From Streptomyces roseoverticillatus (GTDB lineage: Bacteria; Actinomycetota; Actinomycetes; Streptomycetales; Streptomycetaceae), in the NCBI RefSeq assembly GCF_000719265.1, contig NZ_JOFL01000042.1, positions 1-26,490 on the forward strand: 26,490 bases of DNA, given 5' to 3'. A model generated the notes under the pieces. The model did no database searches. It saw nothing but the letters and a program-made list of their open reading frames with translations, and was not told where the DNA came from. Positions 7,335-14,276 of this stretch are shown here, piece after piece (the first letter of the stretch is position 1; each line of letters opens with the position of its first letter). The position numbers and the translations under genes are program-made.

Positions 7335-7655
7335 CTACGCCGCGCCGTCGGCCGCGGCCTCGTCGTCGCCGGCATCCTCGTGCACGCGCTTGAGGGCCAT
7401 CCGCGCCTCAACCACCTTCCCGTTCTCCACCGTGCTCCAGAAGGGGTGCGTGCCGACGGTGATCGACAGTTCCAGCGCACGGGCCCGCAGCGCGGCCACT
7501 TGTTGCTGCTGCTCCTCGGTCCAGCCGGGGCTGTCGGGTCGGCTGCTGGGGTACCAGTGCCCCTCGGGCCTGCTCCAGCCAGGCAGCGGGACGACCGACC
7601 ACGGCAGCGTCCGCCCGAGCGCGGCGATTCTCTGGGGGGTAGAGGTGTGGCACAC
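7335..7655 (-). CDS. Hypothetical protein, mobile-element-associated type
   Basis: The 106-residue product from GTG 7655 contains RIAALGRTLPWSVVPLPGW, RPEGHWYPSSRPD and a helical TEEQQQQVAALRARALELS segment, followed by VVEARMALKRVHEDAGDD and an Ala-rich end. It looks like a conserved Streptomyces protein of unknown role found beside the preceding small gene. A better native start may be ATG 7665 in another frame (MTRRVPHLY). Joining the two frames needs one base fewer in the run of six C (plus-strand G at 7634-7639). So the gene is either frameshifted at this homopolymer or restarted from GTG 7655. No strong ribosome binding site supports either start. Confidence 0.5.
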   Translation of the reverse strand: MCHTSTPQRIAALGRTLPWSVVPLPGWSRPEGHWYPSSRPDSPGWTEEQQQQVAALRARALELSITVGTHPFWSTVENGKVVEARMALKRVHEDAGDDEAAADGAA

Positions 7656-7812
7656 GGCGAGTCATGATGACTTTGTGCAGCTCAATGCTGGTGCGGGCGA
7701 ACAGTACCGTGTGCAACACCTGTGGTGCTATCGCTGGTTCGAGTGATGGCCTCGACCCGACGTGCCCTTGGAATTCCGGCTCGGACACCGAGCGGGCCCT
7801 CAAGGTCCATTA

Positions 7813-8037
7813 CTAGGAGTGGCCTTTGAGTGCTTCGTGGACCACGATTGATATGGGTTTGCTAGTGGCCGGATCCTGCTGGGCCCAGTCTATGAGCGCC
7901 TGCTTGACACTTGAACTGCGTTCAGCCAGGATCTTTAGAATTATTTGGACGGTTCCGGCATCTTGTTCATTATCCGCCAAGATCAATATCTTGCGGAGTT
8001 CTTCAGTCGAGAGAGAGCCATAGTCGTCGCCGCTCAT
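7813..8037 (-). CDS. Small (74-aa) acidic hypothetical protein
   Basis: ATG 8037 is chosen over the longer frame to 8112 because GGGAG lies about 10 bp upstream. The product begins MSGDDYGSLSTEELRKIL and is predicted almost wholly helical (STEELRKILILADNEQD, IILKILAERSSSVKQALIDW), like a small HEAT-like or immunity-type helical bundle. I recognise no family. It sits in a locally lower-GC stretch (about 7800-9280) with codon use unlike the rest of the window, suggesting recent transfer. It is divergent from the next small gene. Confidence 0.5.
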   Translation of the reverse strand: MSGDDYGSLSTEELRKILILADNEQDAGTVQIILKILAERSSSVKQALIDWAQQDPATSKPISIVVHEALKGHS

Positions 8038-8207
8038 TGGTAAATCACTCCCTACATATAGACTCCGAGTAGGCTGCAGGTAAACGTGCCGTCCGCCATT
8101 GCGGGTCGCCACCGCAGTCAGGGATGGACTGGATCGTCGGAGTTGCGATCTTGAAATCTGTCGTATGCAATCGAATGGCCTACGCGCCGAGAGGATTGGA
8201 GGTAGTC

Positions 8208-8561
8208 GTGAATCACGACGAACCCCTCGCCGGAATCCCTCTGGTGGCCTATCGATCCGCGCCTCCCGGGGTGCATATTGCGCAGAGTCAAGGCAAAACC
8301 TGCACGTTGACCGTAAGTGAGTTGATCATCCCCGATGCTACGCACGAGGTGGTGCCCTTGTCGGCAATCGGCGCTGTCCATCATGAGCACGATTCGGTGA
8401 TCGTGATCGATGCTGTGAATTATCATTTTGCGCTTGAATGCCAGTCCCGGGAGGATCGTGACCAATTTGCCTTCTGCGTTGCTTATGCAGCTCGTTGCAA
8501 TCTGTACGATGCTGATGGTCTTGCAGATATGGGGAAACTCGAGAAGAGGTACCTCGGCTGA
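8208..8561 (+). CDS. Hypothetical protein (117 aa), possible immunity-type or PH-like fold
   Basis: GTG 8208 has a perfect GGAGG at 8198-8202, 5 bp upstream, so it is preferred to the in-frame starts at 8124 and 8175. The protein is beta-rich in its first two thirds (VHIAQSQGKTCTLTVSELII, PLSAIGAVHHEHDSVIVIDA, NYHFALECQSREDRDQF). It ends in a helix with AYAARCNLYDADGL. The alternating strands plus a final helix recall a PH-like domain, but this is inference only. Codon use is less GC-biased than in the neighbours. The gene is divergent from the 74-aa gene. Confidence 0.55.
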   Translation: MNHDEPLAGIPLVAYRSAPPGVHIAQSQGKTCTLTVSELIIPDATHEVVPLSAIGAVHHEHDSVIVIDAVNYHFALECQSREDRDQFAFCVAYAARCNLYDADGLADMGKLEKRYLG

Positions 8562-8611
8562 TGGTAACCGTGGAGACTGGTCCGGCTCGCCAGTAGGCAG
8601 CTGACTCCACC

Positions 8612-9076
8612 CTAGAGCAGAAAAACGGCTTCCCCGAAGGCGATCCGGGCGGATTTAGCGGCGCGCGTCTCGTACTCTTCAGCCTTCTCCGCCCAGCCCT
8701 CACTTCCTGTTCCAGCGAGGTACCTCGCATAGGAAGCCGCTCCTTCAGCATCCTTGGTGGCCTCAACGTACGAAGGGGGACTTCCTTTAGCTTCGCAGAC
8801 AATTTGTGTGGCCTCTGCTGCCGCTGCGGCGGCAGAGGCAGTCTCTTCGGCGATGTGTACCCACGCTCCGCCGCCGGGATACTCGCCAGTAGCGCGTATG
8901 CGAGCATTGGCCGCGTTCGTCGCCGCTGTCACCTAATTTGAGGCTAGGGCAGCCTGCCTGGCTGCTTCAGCAGCCGGGCCGCCAGGCGGACGCTCGACTG
9001 CGGCAGCTGCGCGTGCTCGTTGAGCCGCACTGCGAGCCCGCGTGGTCAATGCGTCCGCATTTTTAGGGTGAACCAT
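8612..9076 (-). pseudogene. Alanine-rich helical hypothetical protein interrupted by an in-frame TAG
   Basis: ATG 9076 has AGGTGA 6 bp upstream and opens a 47-codon Ala/Arg-rich frame (MVHPKNADALTTRARSAAQ...). It stops at TAG (plus 8933-8935), and the very next codon is GTG in the same frame. It then reads on for 106 codons (TAATNAANARIRATGEY ... AKSARIAFGEAVFLL). Composition is continuous across the stop: both halves are Ala-rich, probably amphipathic helical, with many A-A-x repeats. The simplest view is one 153-residue gene broken by an amber mutation. Stop-codon readthrough or reinitiation at the abutting GTG is possible. The family is unknown. It lies in the same low-GC island as its neighbours. 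Confidence 0.5.
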
Positions 9077-9140
9077 ATCGATCACCTGGTCGCACTTCTT
9101 GAAACTGGCACGTCGCGGAGCTGACCTCGTACCCAGCGTA

Positions 9141-9170
9141 CGTCGAGAGTATTTTGGGCACCTCTCGACG
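9141..9170. promoter_or_regulatory. 9-bp inverted repeat upstream of the Ala-rich gene
   Basis: CGTCGAGAG (9141-9149) is perfectly repeated in reverse complement at 9162-9170 around an A/T-rich 12-base centre (tattttgggcac). It lies 65 bp upstream of ATG 9076. It could be an operator or a terminator-type hairpin. No other gene explains it. Confidence 0.35.
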
Positions 9171-9272
9171 GGGCAGTGATGTTTTCAACTTCATTGGCTG
9201 ATAGGATGGAAGCTGGCGGCGCTGTTGCTTTTTGGAGTCTGTGAGTAGACCCCGGAGTCAGGGGCGACCAGC

Positions 9273-9428
9273 TTAGCTACGTTGATTCAAAGCCCTGGTC
9301 ACGTCCCGGTTGGCTGCGCGCGCGGCATCGAGGTCGGATCGGACTTCCTCCAACGAGGCGGTGAGGACGAGCTGGCAGCCCAGGCTCTCAAAGAGCTGAA
9401 CGGCGTGAAGCTTGACGGCCGCCGGATA
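9273..9428 (-). pseudogene. Second, diverged DUF6262/TnpC-like 3' tail
   Basis: A minus-strand frame ending at TAA (9273-9275) reads LEEVRSDLDAARAANRDVTR and then ALNQRS-stop. This closely parallels the end of the adjacent gene at 9496 (LEERTDELDAARGANRELAR, then ALNQSYK-stop). The resemblance fades upstream of about position 9375 (VQLFESLGCQLVL). It lacks a start and the HTH part. I infer the leftover 3' end of a related transposon gene, kept beside its paralogue with two hairpins between them. Confidence 0.5.
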
Positions 9429-9433
9429 GCGGT

Positions 9434-9461
9434 CTCTCCGTCAGTCAGTACTGACGGAGAG
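9434..9461. terminator. Perfect 12-bp hairpin
   Basis: CTCTCCGTCAGT (9434-9445) pairs completely with ACTGACGGAGAG (9450-9461) around a cagt loop. It lies 35 bp beyond the stop of the DUF6262 gene on the minus strand and is probably its terminator. It could equally mark a transposon end. Confidence 0.55.
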
Positions 9462-9493
9462 GAAGGTCGCTCGCTGGGATGCGGCGACCTTCC
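9461..9493. terminator. Second hairpin abutting the first, 10-bp stem
   Basis: GGAAGGTCGC (9461-9470) pairs with GCGACCTTCC (9484-9493) around a 13-base loop. It begins only 3 bp after the DUF6262 stop codon. With the adjoining hairpin it forms a tandem terminator-like structure. Confidence 0.5.
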
Positions 9494-9495
9494 GT

Positions 9496-10017
9496 TCACT
9501 TGTAGCTCTGGTTGAGGGCCCGGGCCAGTTCCCGGTTCGCTCCCCTGGCTGCGTCGAGCTCATCGGTTCGTTCCTCAAGCTGTCCTCGCGTGTCGGCGAG
9601 TTCTTGTTCGAGCACGGCGATGCGTCGTTGGAGCTGGTCGATGTCGGCTGGTGCCCCCAGGCCAGACTCGGCCCATGCGGCCTCGCCGAGGGATTGGGAC
9701 AGGCGTTTCTCCAGTTGGCGGACCCGTGCGGCGAGGCGTTTGCTGAGCTCGAGGGCGTTGGCCTGGTCGGCTCGGAGCGAGGCCCGGCTGACCGCCGCGA
9801 TCCGTCCTTCCTGCGGTGGTGCCGAGGCGTCTGCGTGGACGCGTTCGAGAAGGTCCCGGTGCCGGTAGAGGAACGTGCGGTCCACCCGGGCCGCGCGGGC
9901 GAGGCCGGAGACGGTGATGTCACCGCCGCCTCGCAGTATGGCGTCGAGGGTTTTGAGGACGCGTTCGCGGCGGCGGGCCGAGTCAGCCCGCCGCCCGTCG
10001 GCCATGCTGTTGGTCAT
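9496..10017 (-). CDS. DUF6262/TnpC-like transposon accessory protein
   Basis: The 173-residue protein starts at ATG 10017, with AGGA 4 bp upstream. Its N-terminal winged/HTH-like domain (about residues 10-60) includes VLKTLDAILRGGGDITVSGL and ARVDRTFLYRHRDLLERVHA. A long coiled coil (about 85-170) follows and ends LDAARGANRELARALNQSYK. This is the third gene (TnpC-like) of Tn554-type tyrosine-recombinase transposons in actinobacteria, thought to help the recombinases bind DNA. Its ATG overlaps the TGA of the recombinase frame (TGA at 10014-10016), the normal coupling for this module. It looks intact, but its recombinase partner is truncated and frameshifted, so it is probably an orphan. Confidence 0.75.
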   Translation of the reverse strand: MTNSMADGRRADSARRRERVLKTLDAILRGGGDITVSGLARAARVDRTFLYRHRDLLERVHADASAPPQEGRIAAVSRASLRADQANALELSKRLAARVRQLEKRLSQSLGEAAWAESGLGAPADIDQLQRRIAVLEQELADTRGQLEERTDELDAARGANRELARALNQSYK

Positions 10018-10356
10018 GTGATCCTGTCGGGCCGGAAGTCGGGCACTGGTGGTCCGACGCGGGGCATCCCGAGTGAGATGACCTGTCGTCGGCTGCGGCG
10101 CAAGGTTGCTGTGGCTTCTTCGATCTGGGCCTGCGTCCTCCGGAGTGAGGGAATCGAGGTCTTCCTTCACCTGCCGGATCAGACGCCGGACACGGGCGAT
10201 CTCCTCTTCAGAGGGCATGGCCTCAGCTTTCGCCCAGTCGTCCGCGGCCGTGAACGCCGCCAGGCGCTCGCGGTTGCGCAGCAGGTCGACGAGGTATGCC
10301 TCGAGGTCGGGGAGGTAGGAGGCGTCGGTGCGGAAGTGGGCCGGGCAGGCGTGTCC
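10014..10356 (-). pseudogene. Tn554-like tyrosine recombinase, C-terminal fragment with frameshift
   Basis: The minus strand encodes HFRTDASYLPDLEAYLVDLL, RNRERLAAFTAADDWAKAEA and EEEIARVRRLIRQVKEDLDS, the helical C-terminal extension of actinobacterial site-specific recombinases of the Tn554 TnpA/TnpB kind. After LTPED the family-like sequence continues in the +1 frame (QIEEATATLRRSRRQVISL, then PRVGPPVPDFRPDRIT-stop), so a one-base insertion lies near 10125-10135. Because of this shift the fragment now reads in frame into the DUF6262 gene. Everything upstream of the CP-A-H-FRTD segment, including all catalytic residues, is gone. The break near 10353 abuts the truncated glycosyltransferase on the opposite strand. 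Confidence 0.65.
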
Positions 10357-10701
10357 GCCGGCTCCCTCGACGGCGTCACGGTCGCCTCCGACCGTGGCGA
10401 CCGCGTGCGCTACCGGAACCTGCTGGCCGGCGCCCACTTCGGTATCGCGCCCTTCCGGCCCGGGTGCCCGTGGTCGATGTCGGTGGTGGACTGCCAGGGG
10501 ATGGGCCTGCCGGTCATCGCCCCGCGCACCGGGTGGCTGGCCGAGCACATCGACGACGACCTGCTCTTCGACACCGACGACCAGGCCGTCTAGATCGCCC
10601 GCCGGCTGGCCACCGAAGCGGAGTTCTACCGGGTCCACGCCAAGCGCGCCCACGCCTCCACCGCCGCCGTGGCCGCCCGCTACCTGGAGGCGATCGCATG
10701 A
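10351..10701 (+). pseudogene. Glycosyltransferase (GT4/GT-B) C-terminal fragment with in-frame TAG
   Basis: The frame from about 10351 reads RYRNLLAGAHFGIAPFRPG, WSMSVVDCQGMGLPVIAPRT and GWLAEHIDDDLLFDTDD, the nucleotide-sugar-binding C-terminal half of a GT-B glycosyltransferase. A TAG at 10591-10593 interrupts it after DDQAV. The same frame then continues naturally (IARRLATEAEFYRVHAKRAH ... ARYLEAIA) to TGA 10699-10701, which overlaps the next ATG in an ATGA. The N-terminal acceptor domain is missing, cut at the same point as the recombinase fragment. So it is both 5'-truncated and nonsense-mutated, and it cannot be a working enzyme. It was formerly the first gene of the cassette. Confidence 0.65.
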
Positions 10702-11402
10702 CCGGGTTCGACGCGGTCCTGCTGTTGTACGACGAGCCGATGGCGAACGCCCTGCACCGCCGTCTGGGCCGGGTACTGGGTGGCACGGTCAAGGGCCTGC
10801 AAGGCGTGCGGGGCATGCGCCGCGCGTACCGGCTGTGCGCCGAGCTGGCCGACACCGAGCAGTTCTTCCTCGCCGACGGCGACTTCTCCATCGACACCCG
10901 CTTCCCCGCCGCCGACGTGCAGCCGCTGGCCGACGGGATCTCGATGCGGGTGTGGCGGGCGGTCAACCCGGTCAACGGGCTGACCTACGGCTACGGCGGC
11001 TTGAAGCTCATCCGGCGGGAGGCGCTGCGGGAGATGGTCGAGGCCGTCGACGTCCTCGCAGCGCTCCCGGGCAAGGTGGAGTTCTGCGAGGTCACGGCCG
11101 GGACGACCCGGTTCAACCAGAGCCCGTACCACGCGTGGAAGGCGGGCTTCCGTGAGTGCGCGATGCTCGCGCGCGGCAGCGAGTACGGCATGGCCGATGC
11201 CGACGCCCAGGCCCGCCTCGACGCCTGGACGGACAGCCGCGAGGGCGATTTCGCCTCGTACGCGGCGGCCGACGCCCGCGACGGCATCACCTTCGCCCGT
11301 GAGACCGCATGGGACACGGCCCGGTTCGACGCGCTCAACGATCCCGCGTGGCTGAAGAACCGGTTCACAACCGCGCACAGCGAGCGGACGGTCGCTGGAT
11401 GA
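10698..11402 (+). CDS. GT-A-type glycosyltransferase-like protein
   Basis: ATG 10698 overlaps the previous stop (ATGA) and the gene's own TGA overlaps the next ATG, so it is an operon gene. The 234 residues include an early YDEPMANALHRRLGRVLGG segment and ADGDFS (D60-G61-D62), resembling the DxD metal/nucleotide-sugar site. WRAVNPVNGLTYGYGGLKLI then resembles the acceptor-side core of family-2-like glycosyltransferases. The C-terminal third is helical with many Ala and Asp. Unlike its neighbours it has no visible lesion. Its role is likely transfer of a sugar in a surface-glycan, natural-product or DNA-modification pathway; the sequence does not decide which. The enzyme class rests on the DGD motif and context, so it is moderately sure. 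Confidence 0.6.
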   Translation: MTGFDAVLLLYDEPMANALHRRLGRVLGGTVKGLQGVRGMRRAYRLCAELADTEQFFLADGDFSIDTRFPAADVQPLADGISMRVWRAVNPVNGLTYGYGGLKLIRREALREMVEAVDVLAALPGKVEFCEVTAGTTRFNQSPYHAWKAGFRECAMLARGSEYGMADADAQARLDAWTDSREGDFASYAAADARDGITFARETAWDTARFDALNDPAWLKNRFTTAHSERTVAG

Positions 11403-12577
11403 CCGTCGAACGTCCGCTGGTGCTCATCGAGCCGGGTGCCCACCGGCTCGGCGGGCACCACCCGCGCACCCTGGCCGCGCTCGCCGCCGCGCGGCCTGGC
11501 AGCGTGGTCATCGTCCCGTACGGCGCCGCCGACCCCGACCCGCTCCGCCTGGTCGGCGCCCGGCTGGTCACCGGCGCCCGGGGACCAGTTGCGGCGGTGC
11601 TGCTGGCCGCCGCCCAGTGGGCAACCGCCGTCTCGGCGGCCGGGCAGAAGGCGTTCGCCTCCCGACGGTGGCCGCTCGCGCTGCGGCGGGCCCCGCACCA
11701 GGTCACGCTGATCGCCCGATGCCTGACTGAGGCCGCGTGTCTACGGACGGCCCGGCGCCTGGTCCGGGAGCCGGAGGCGGTGGTGGTGCTCAGCGCGAGC
11801 GAGGCCCTTCACAGCGCCGCCGCCGTGCTCGGCGGACAGCCCCACCTGCGGTTCCTCCACGAGGCGATCACCACGGAGGACCTGCCGGTGCGGCTGCTCG
11901 GGCGGCTCGCCCGCCGCGGTGAGCGGCGCGTGATCGCGCTGTATCCGACGGAGGCCGTACGGGACCAGTTCGCCGGCGCCTTCCCCGGCCTGGCCGGGAA
12001 GGCACGGGCTTTCGCGGTCGACGACGGCCACCGGCTCACCGAGGCCGAGCGGGACGGCGCCCGCACCGCGTTCGGCATCCCCGTCGACGCGGCGGTGGTG
12101 TGCCTGGTCGGCGGCTGGTGGCCCTACAAGGACATCGCCACCGTCGATGCCGCCCTCGCCCGTCTCATTGCCCCGCTGCACCTGGTGGTCACCGGCACCC
12201 CGCTCAACGAGGAGGTGCTGGCCCGCTGGCACCGGCTCCCGCAGGTCCGCCTCCACACGGTGCCCGGACCGGTCGGCGAGCAGGTCCTCCGCCTCGTCTA
12301 CGCCGCCGCCGACGCTGCCCTGGTCACCCGCCGGCCCGGGGTGCATGGAATCCGGGCTGGTCATGGACGCCGCCCGCCTCGGCGTCCCTTCTCGTCTCCA
12401 ACCATGACCCTGCCCTGACCAGCAGGATCGCCGGGCAGCCGTGGGCCCGGCTGTTCCCGGCCGGCGATCCCGGCGCCCTCGCCGCCGTCCTCGACCGTCT
12501 CGCCTCCGATCCCCCCGAGCGGCCGCGGCCGGGGGCTCCGGCGGCGGTGGGCATGGCAACGGCGGCCGAGCAGGCCG
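11399..12577 (+). pseudogene. GT4-like glycosyltransferase with two frameshifts near the C-terminus
   Basis: ATG 11399 lies in an ATGA overlap. The first 310 codons encode a good GT-B protein: an N-terminal PGAHRLGGHHPRTLAALAA domain, a linker ARAFAVDDGHRLTEAERDG, then VVCLVGGWWPYKDIATVDAA and LHLVVTGTPLNEEVLARWH of the donor domain. After AALVTRRPGV the expected ESGLVMDAARLGVP appears one frame over (12351-12392). The expected LLVSNHDPALTSRIAG and WARLFPAGDPGALAAVLDRL then appear in the third frame. Two indels, near 12343 and 12392, explain this. In the first frame translation ends early at 12418. The donor-site ExG helix is therefore out of frame and the enzyme is probably dead. Confidence 0.65.
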
Positions 12578-13387
12578 CTGACCGCCTGGACCGCCTACTA
12601 CCGCGCGCTCGGCATCACCGACTTCCGCCTCGCCTTCCACTTCCCCGACCACACCCCCGTCGCCTGGCGGGACCAGCTGCTGGTCGTCGCCGCAGAGCTT
12701 GGCCTTCCCCCGGCGACGGTCAGTACCGGGCCGTGGCACGAGCACACCAACACCGAGCTCCGCGATGCCCTGCGCGAGCAGGCCGGGCCCGGCTGGCACC
12801 TGCTCGCCGACTCCGACGAGTTCCACACCTACCCCGCCCCACTCACGGAGGTGATCGCCGCGGCAGAGGAGGCGGGGCGGCCGGTCGTGGGCGGGTTGAT
12901 GCTCGACCGCGTCGCCCCCGACGGTCGCCTCGTGCACTGGTGGCCGGAGACCGGGCTGGACCGGGCGTTCCCGCTCGGCGGTCACCTCACCCACCGGCTC
13001 CTGCGCGGCGATCCCCGCAAGATCGTCCTCGTACGGTCCGGCACGGCCGTGGCATCTGGCAACCACCGGGCCCCCGGCCACAAGCCCGACCCGGACACGC
13101 TGGCCTGCGTGCACCACTTCAAGTGGCGTGCGGGCGTCCTGGACGACCTACGGCGACGCGTGGAGAACTTCACCTCCGGCACCTGGAGCGAACACACCCC
13201 GGCCGTACGGGACGAGGCCGGGCCCTTGCTGGAGCACATCGACCGGCACCACGGCCGGATCGACGTTGCCGACCCCCGCCTCGGCTTCCGCCGCGTCACC
13301 CTCGACGGCCCGCCGACAGGGTGGGCGGCCGAGGCCCGCGGCATCGTCACCCGCTGGCGCCCACCTGCCACGAACACCCGCCGGTAG
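12578..13387 (+). CDS. GT2-like (Glyco_tranf_2_4 type) glycosyltransferase, start codon degraded
   Basis: The frame carries WTAYYRALGITDFRLAFHF, LADSDEFHTYPAPLTEVIAA (DxD-like DSDE at residues 78-81 if counted from 12578), VVGGLMLDRVAPDGRLVHWW and CVHHFKWRAGVLDDLRRR. This is the layout of small GT-A proteins with a DxDEF metal site and a late HFKW acceptor motif. Homology begins at a CTG (12578) sitting where an ATGA-type coupled start would be expected. No ATG or GTG occurs in frame until 12851, which would delete the whole first half including the DSDE motif. So the start is either a rare CTG or a mutated ATG. It is followed 57 bp later by the kinase gene. The likely donor and acceptor are unknown. 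Confidence 0.6.
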   Translation: MTAWTAYYRALGITDFRLAFHFPDHTPVAWRDQLLVVAAELGLPPATVSTGPWHEHTNTELRDALREQAGPGWHLLADSDEFHTYPAPLTEVIAAAEEAGRPVVGGLMLDRVAPDGRLVHWWPETGLDRAFPLGGHLTHRLLRGDPRKIVLVRSGTAVASGNHRAPGHKPDPDTLACVHHFKWRAGVLDDLRRRVENFTSGTWSEHTPAVRDEAGPLLEHIDRHHGRIDVADPRLGFRRVTLDGPPTGWAAEARGIVTRWRPPATNTRR

Positions 13388-13444
13388 GCGGCCCTGGTCG
13401 GCGAGAATGGAGACAGAGACCCGGCCGAGAGTGGAGAGGTGGAC

Positions 13445-14011
13445 GTGATCGCGCGCGAGCCGGTGGCGGTGCTGCTGGTGGGCATCACTGGCTCTGGCAA
13501 GACCATGCTCGCCCGCGCCCTCGCCGACCGGGGGATGGTCCGGCTGTCCGTGGACGAGGAGGTACACCGCCTTCACGGCCGGTACGGCGTCGACTACCCC
13601 GAGGACACCTACTTCGAGCGCGAACGCCCCGTCGTCGAGGCGATCCGCCGCCGTCTCGCCGAGCACTTGGCGGCCGGGGACGACGTCGTCCTGGACCACG
13701 GCCTGTGGCTCCAGTCGGACCGCAACGCCTGGAAGAAGCTGGTCGAGGCAGTCGGCGGCCGGTGGCGGCTGGTCTACCTGCCGGTCGACCAAGACGAGCT
13801 GCTGCGGCGCCTGACCGACCGGAACCAGCGCGAGGACGCCAACGCCCTCACCGTGACCGCCTCCGCTCTGGACGACTTCTTCGCCCGCTTCGAGCCCCCG
13901 GCCCCCCACGAGCAGGCGATCATCCACACCGGCGACCCCGCCGAGACCTGCGCCGCCATCCTGGATGCCGAGCGGGAGCCAGAGCGGGACAGGCGATTCG
14001 GCGAGCCATGA
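13445..14011 (+). CDS. P-loop (AAA/zeta-toxin-like) small-molecule or nucleic-acid kinase
   Basis: A 188-residue predicted ATP-dependent kinase. The Walker A motif GITGSGKT is at residues 13-20. It is followed by VRLSVDEEVHRLHGRYG, a long basic helix (RPVVEAIRRRLAEHLAAGDD) and VVLDHGLWLQSDRNAWKKLV, where the DHG segment resembles the Walker B/acceptor region of COG0645/COG4639-type kinases. RLTDRNQREDANAL supplies the LID arginines. GTG 13445 is chosen because GGAGAGG (13433-13439) lies 5 bp upstream; an in-frame GTG at 13439 overlaps that box. It closes the glycosyltransferase cassette and looks undamaged. It could phosphorylate a sugar, an antibiotic or a nucleoside. It resembles antibiotic phosphotransferases and zeta toxins only in fold. 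Confidence 0.7.
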   Translation: MIAREPVAVLLVGITGSGKTMLARALADRGMVRLSVDEEVHRLHGRYGVDYPEDTYFERERPVVEAIRRRLAEHLAAGDDVVLDHGLWLQSDRNAWKKLVEAVGGRWRLVYLPVDQDELLRRLTDRNQREDANALTVTASALDDFFARFEPPAPHEQAIIHTGDPAETCAAILDAEREPERDRRFGEP

Positions 14012-14276
14012 CCGGTCGAGTACGCCGGTGCCGGGAGCCGATCCGGGCGGCTGCCCGCTCGGACGCGCTCTGCTGCGGCCCGACCTCGGAGAACTTCCCG
14101 TACGCCTCAGCCTGCTCACGGTGTTTGGCTGCCTCGAGCAGCACGAAGGTAGCGTGCGGTCGGTGCGGGTGACAGTTCGATGGCGGCGAGGCCGAGTGGT
14201 GTGCCGATCCGGGCCTGATCCCGCGGATGCGCTGTCGCAGGGGTGCGGTGCGTCCACCGAGTCGAATAGAGGCAGG
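14012..14276 (-). other. Intergenic region between converging kinase and Toprim genes, with possible gene remnant
   Basis: The region holds a hairpin at 14038-14062 (ccga + cgggc / gcccg + tcgg around ggct) that could serve as a bidirectional terminator for the converging genes. A minus-strand stretch at about 14050-14150 (TFVLLEAAKHREQAEAYGK, then FSEVGPQQSASERAA) has a protein-like look but no start or family. It may be a fragment left by recombination. Confidence 0.3.

Noticed and set aside
9496..10653. A single 385-residue gene on the minus strand
   Set aside because: It is a composite: antisense of the glycosyltransferase fragment, then the frameshifted recombinase tail, then the DUF6262 gene, which has its own ATG and ribosome binding site at 10017.
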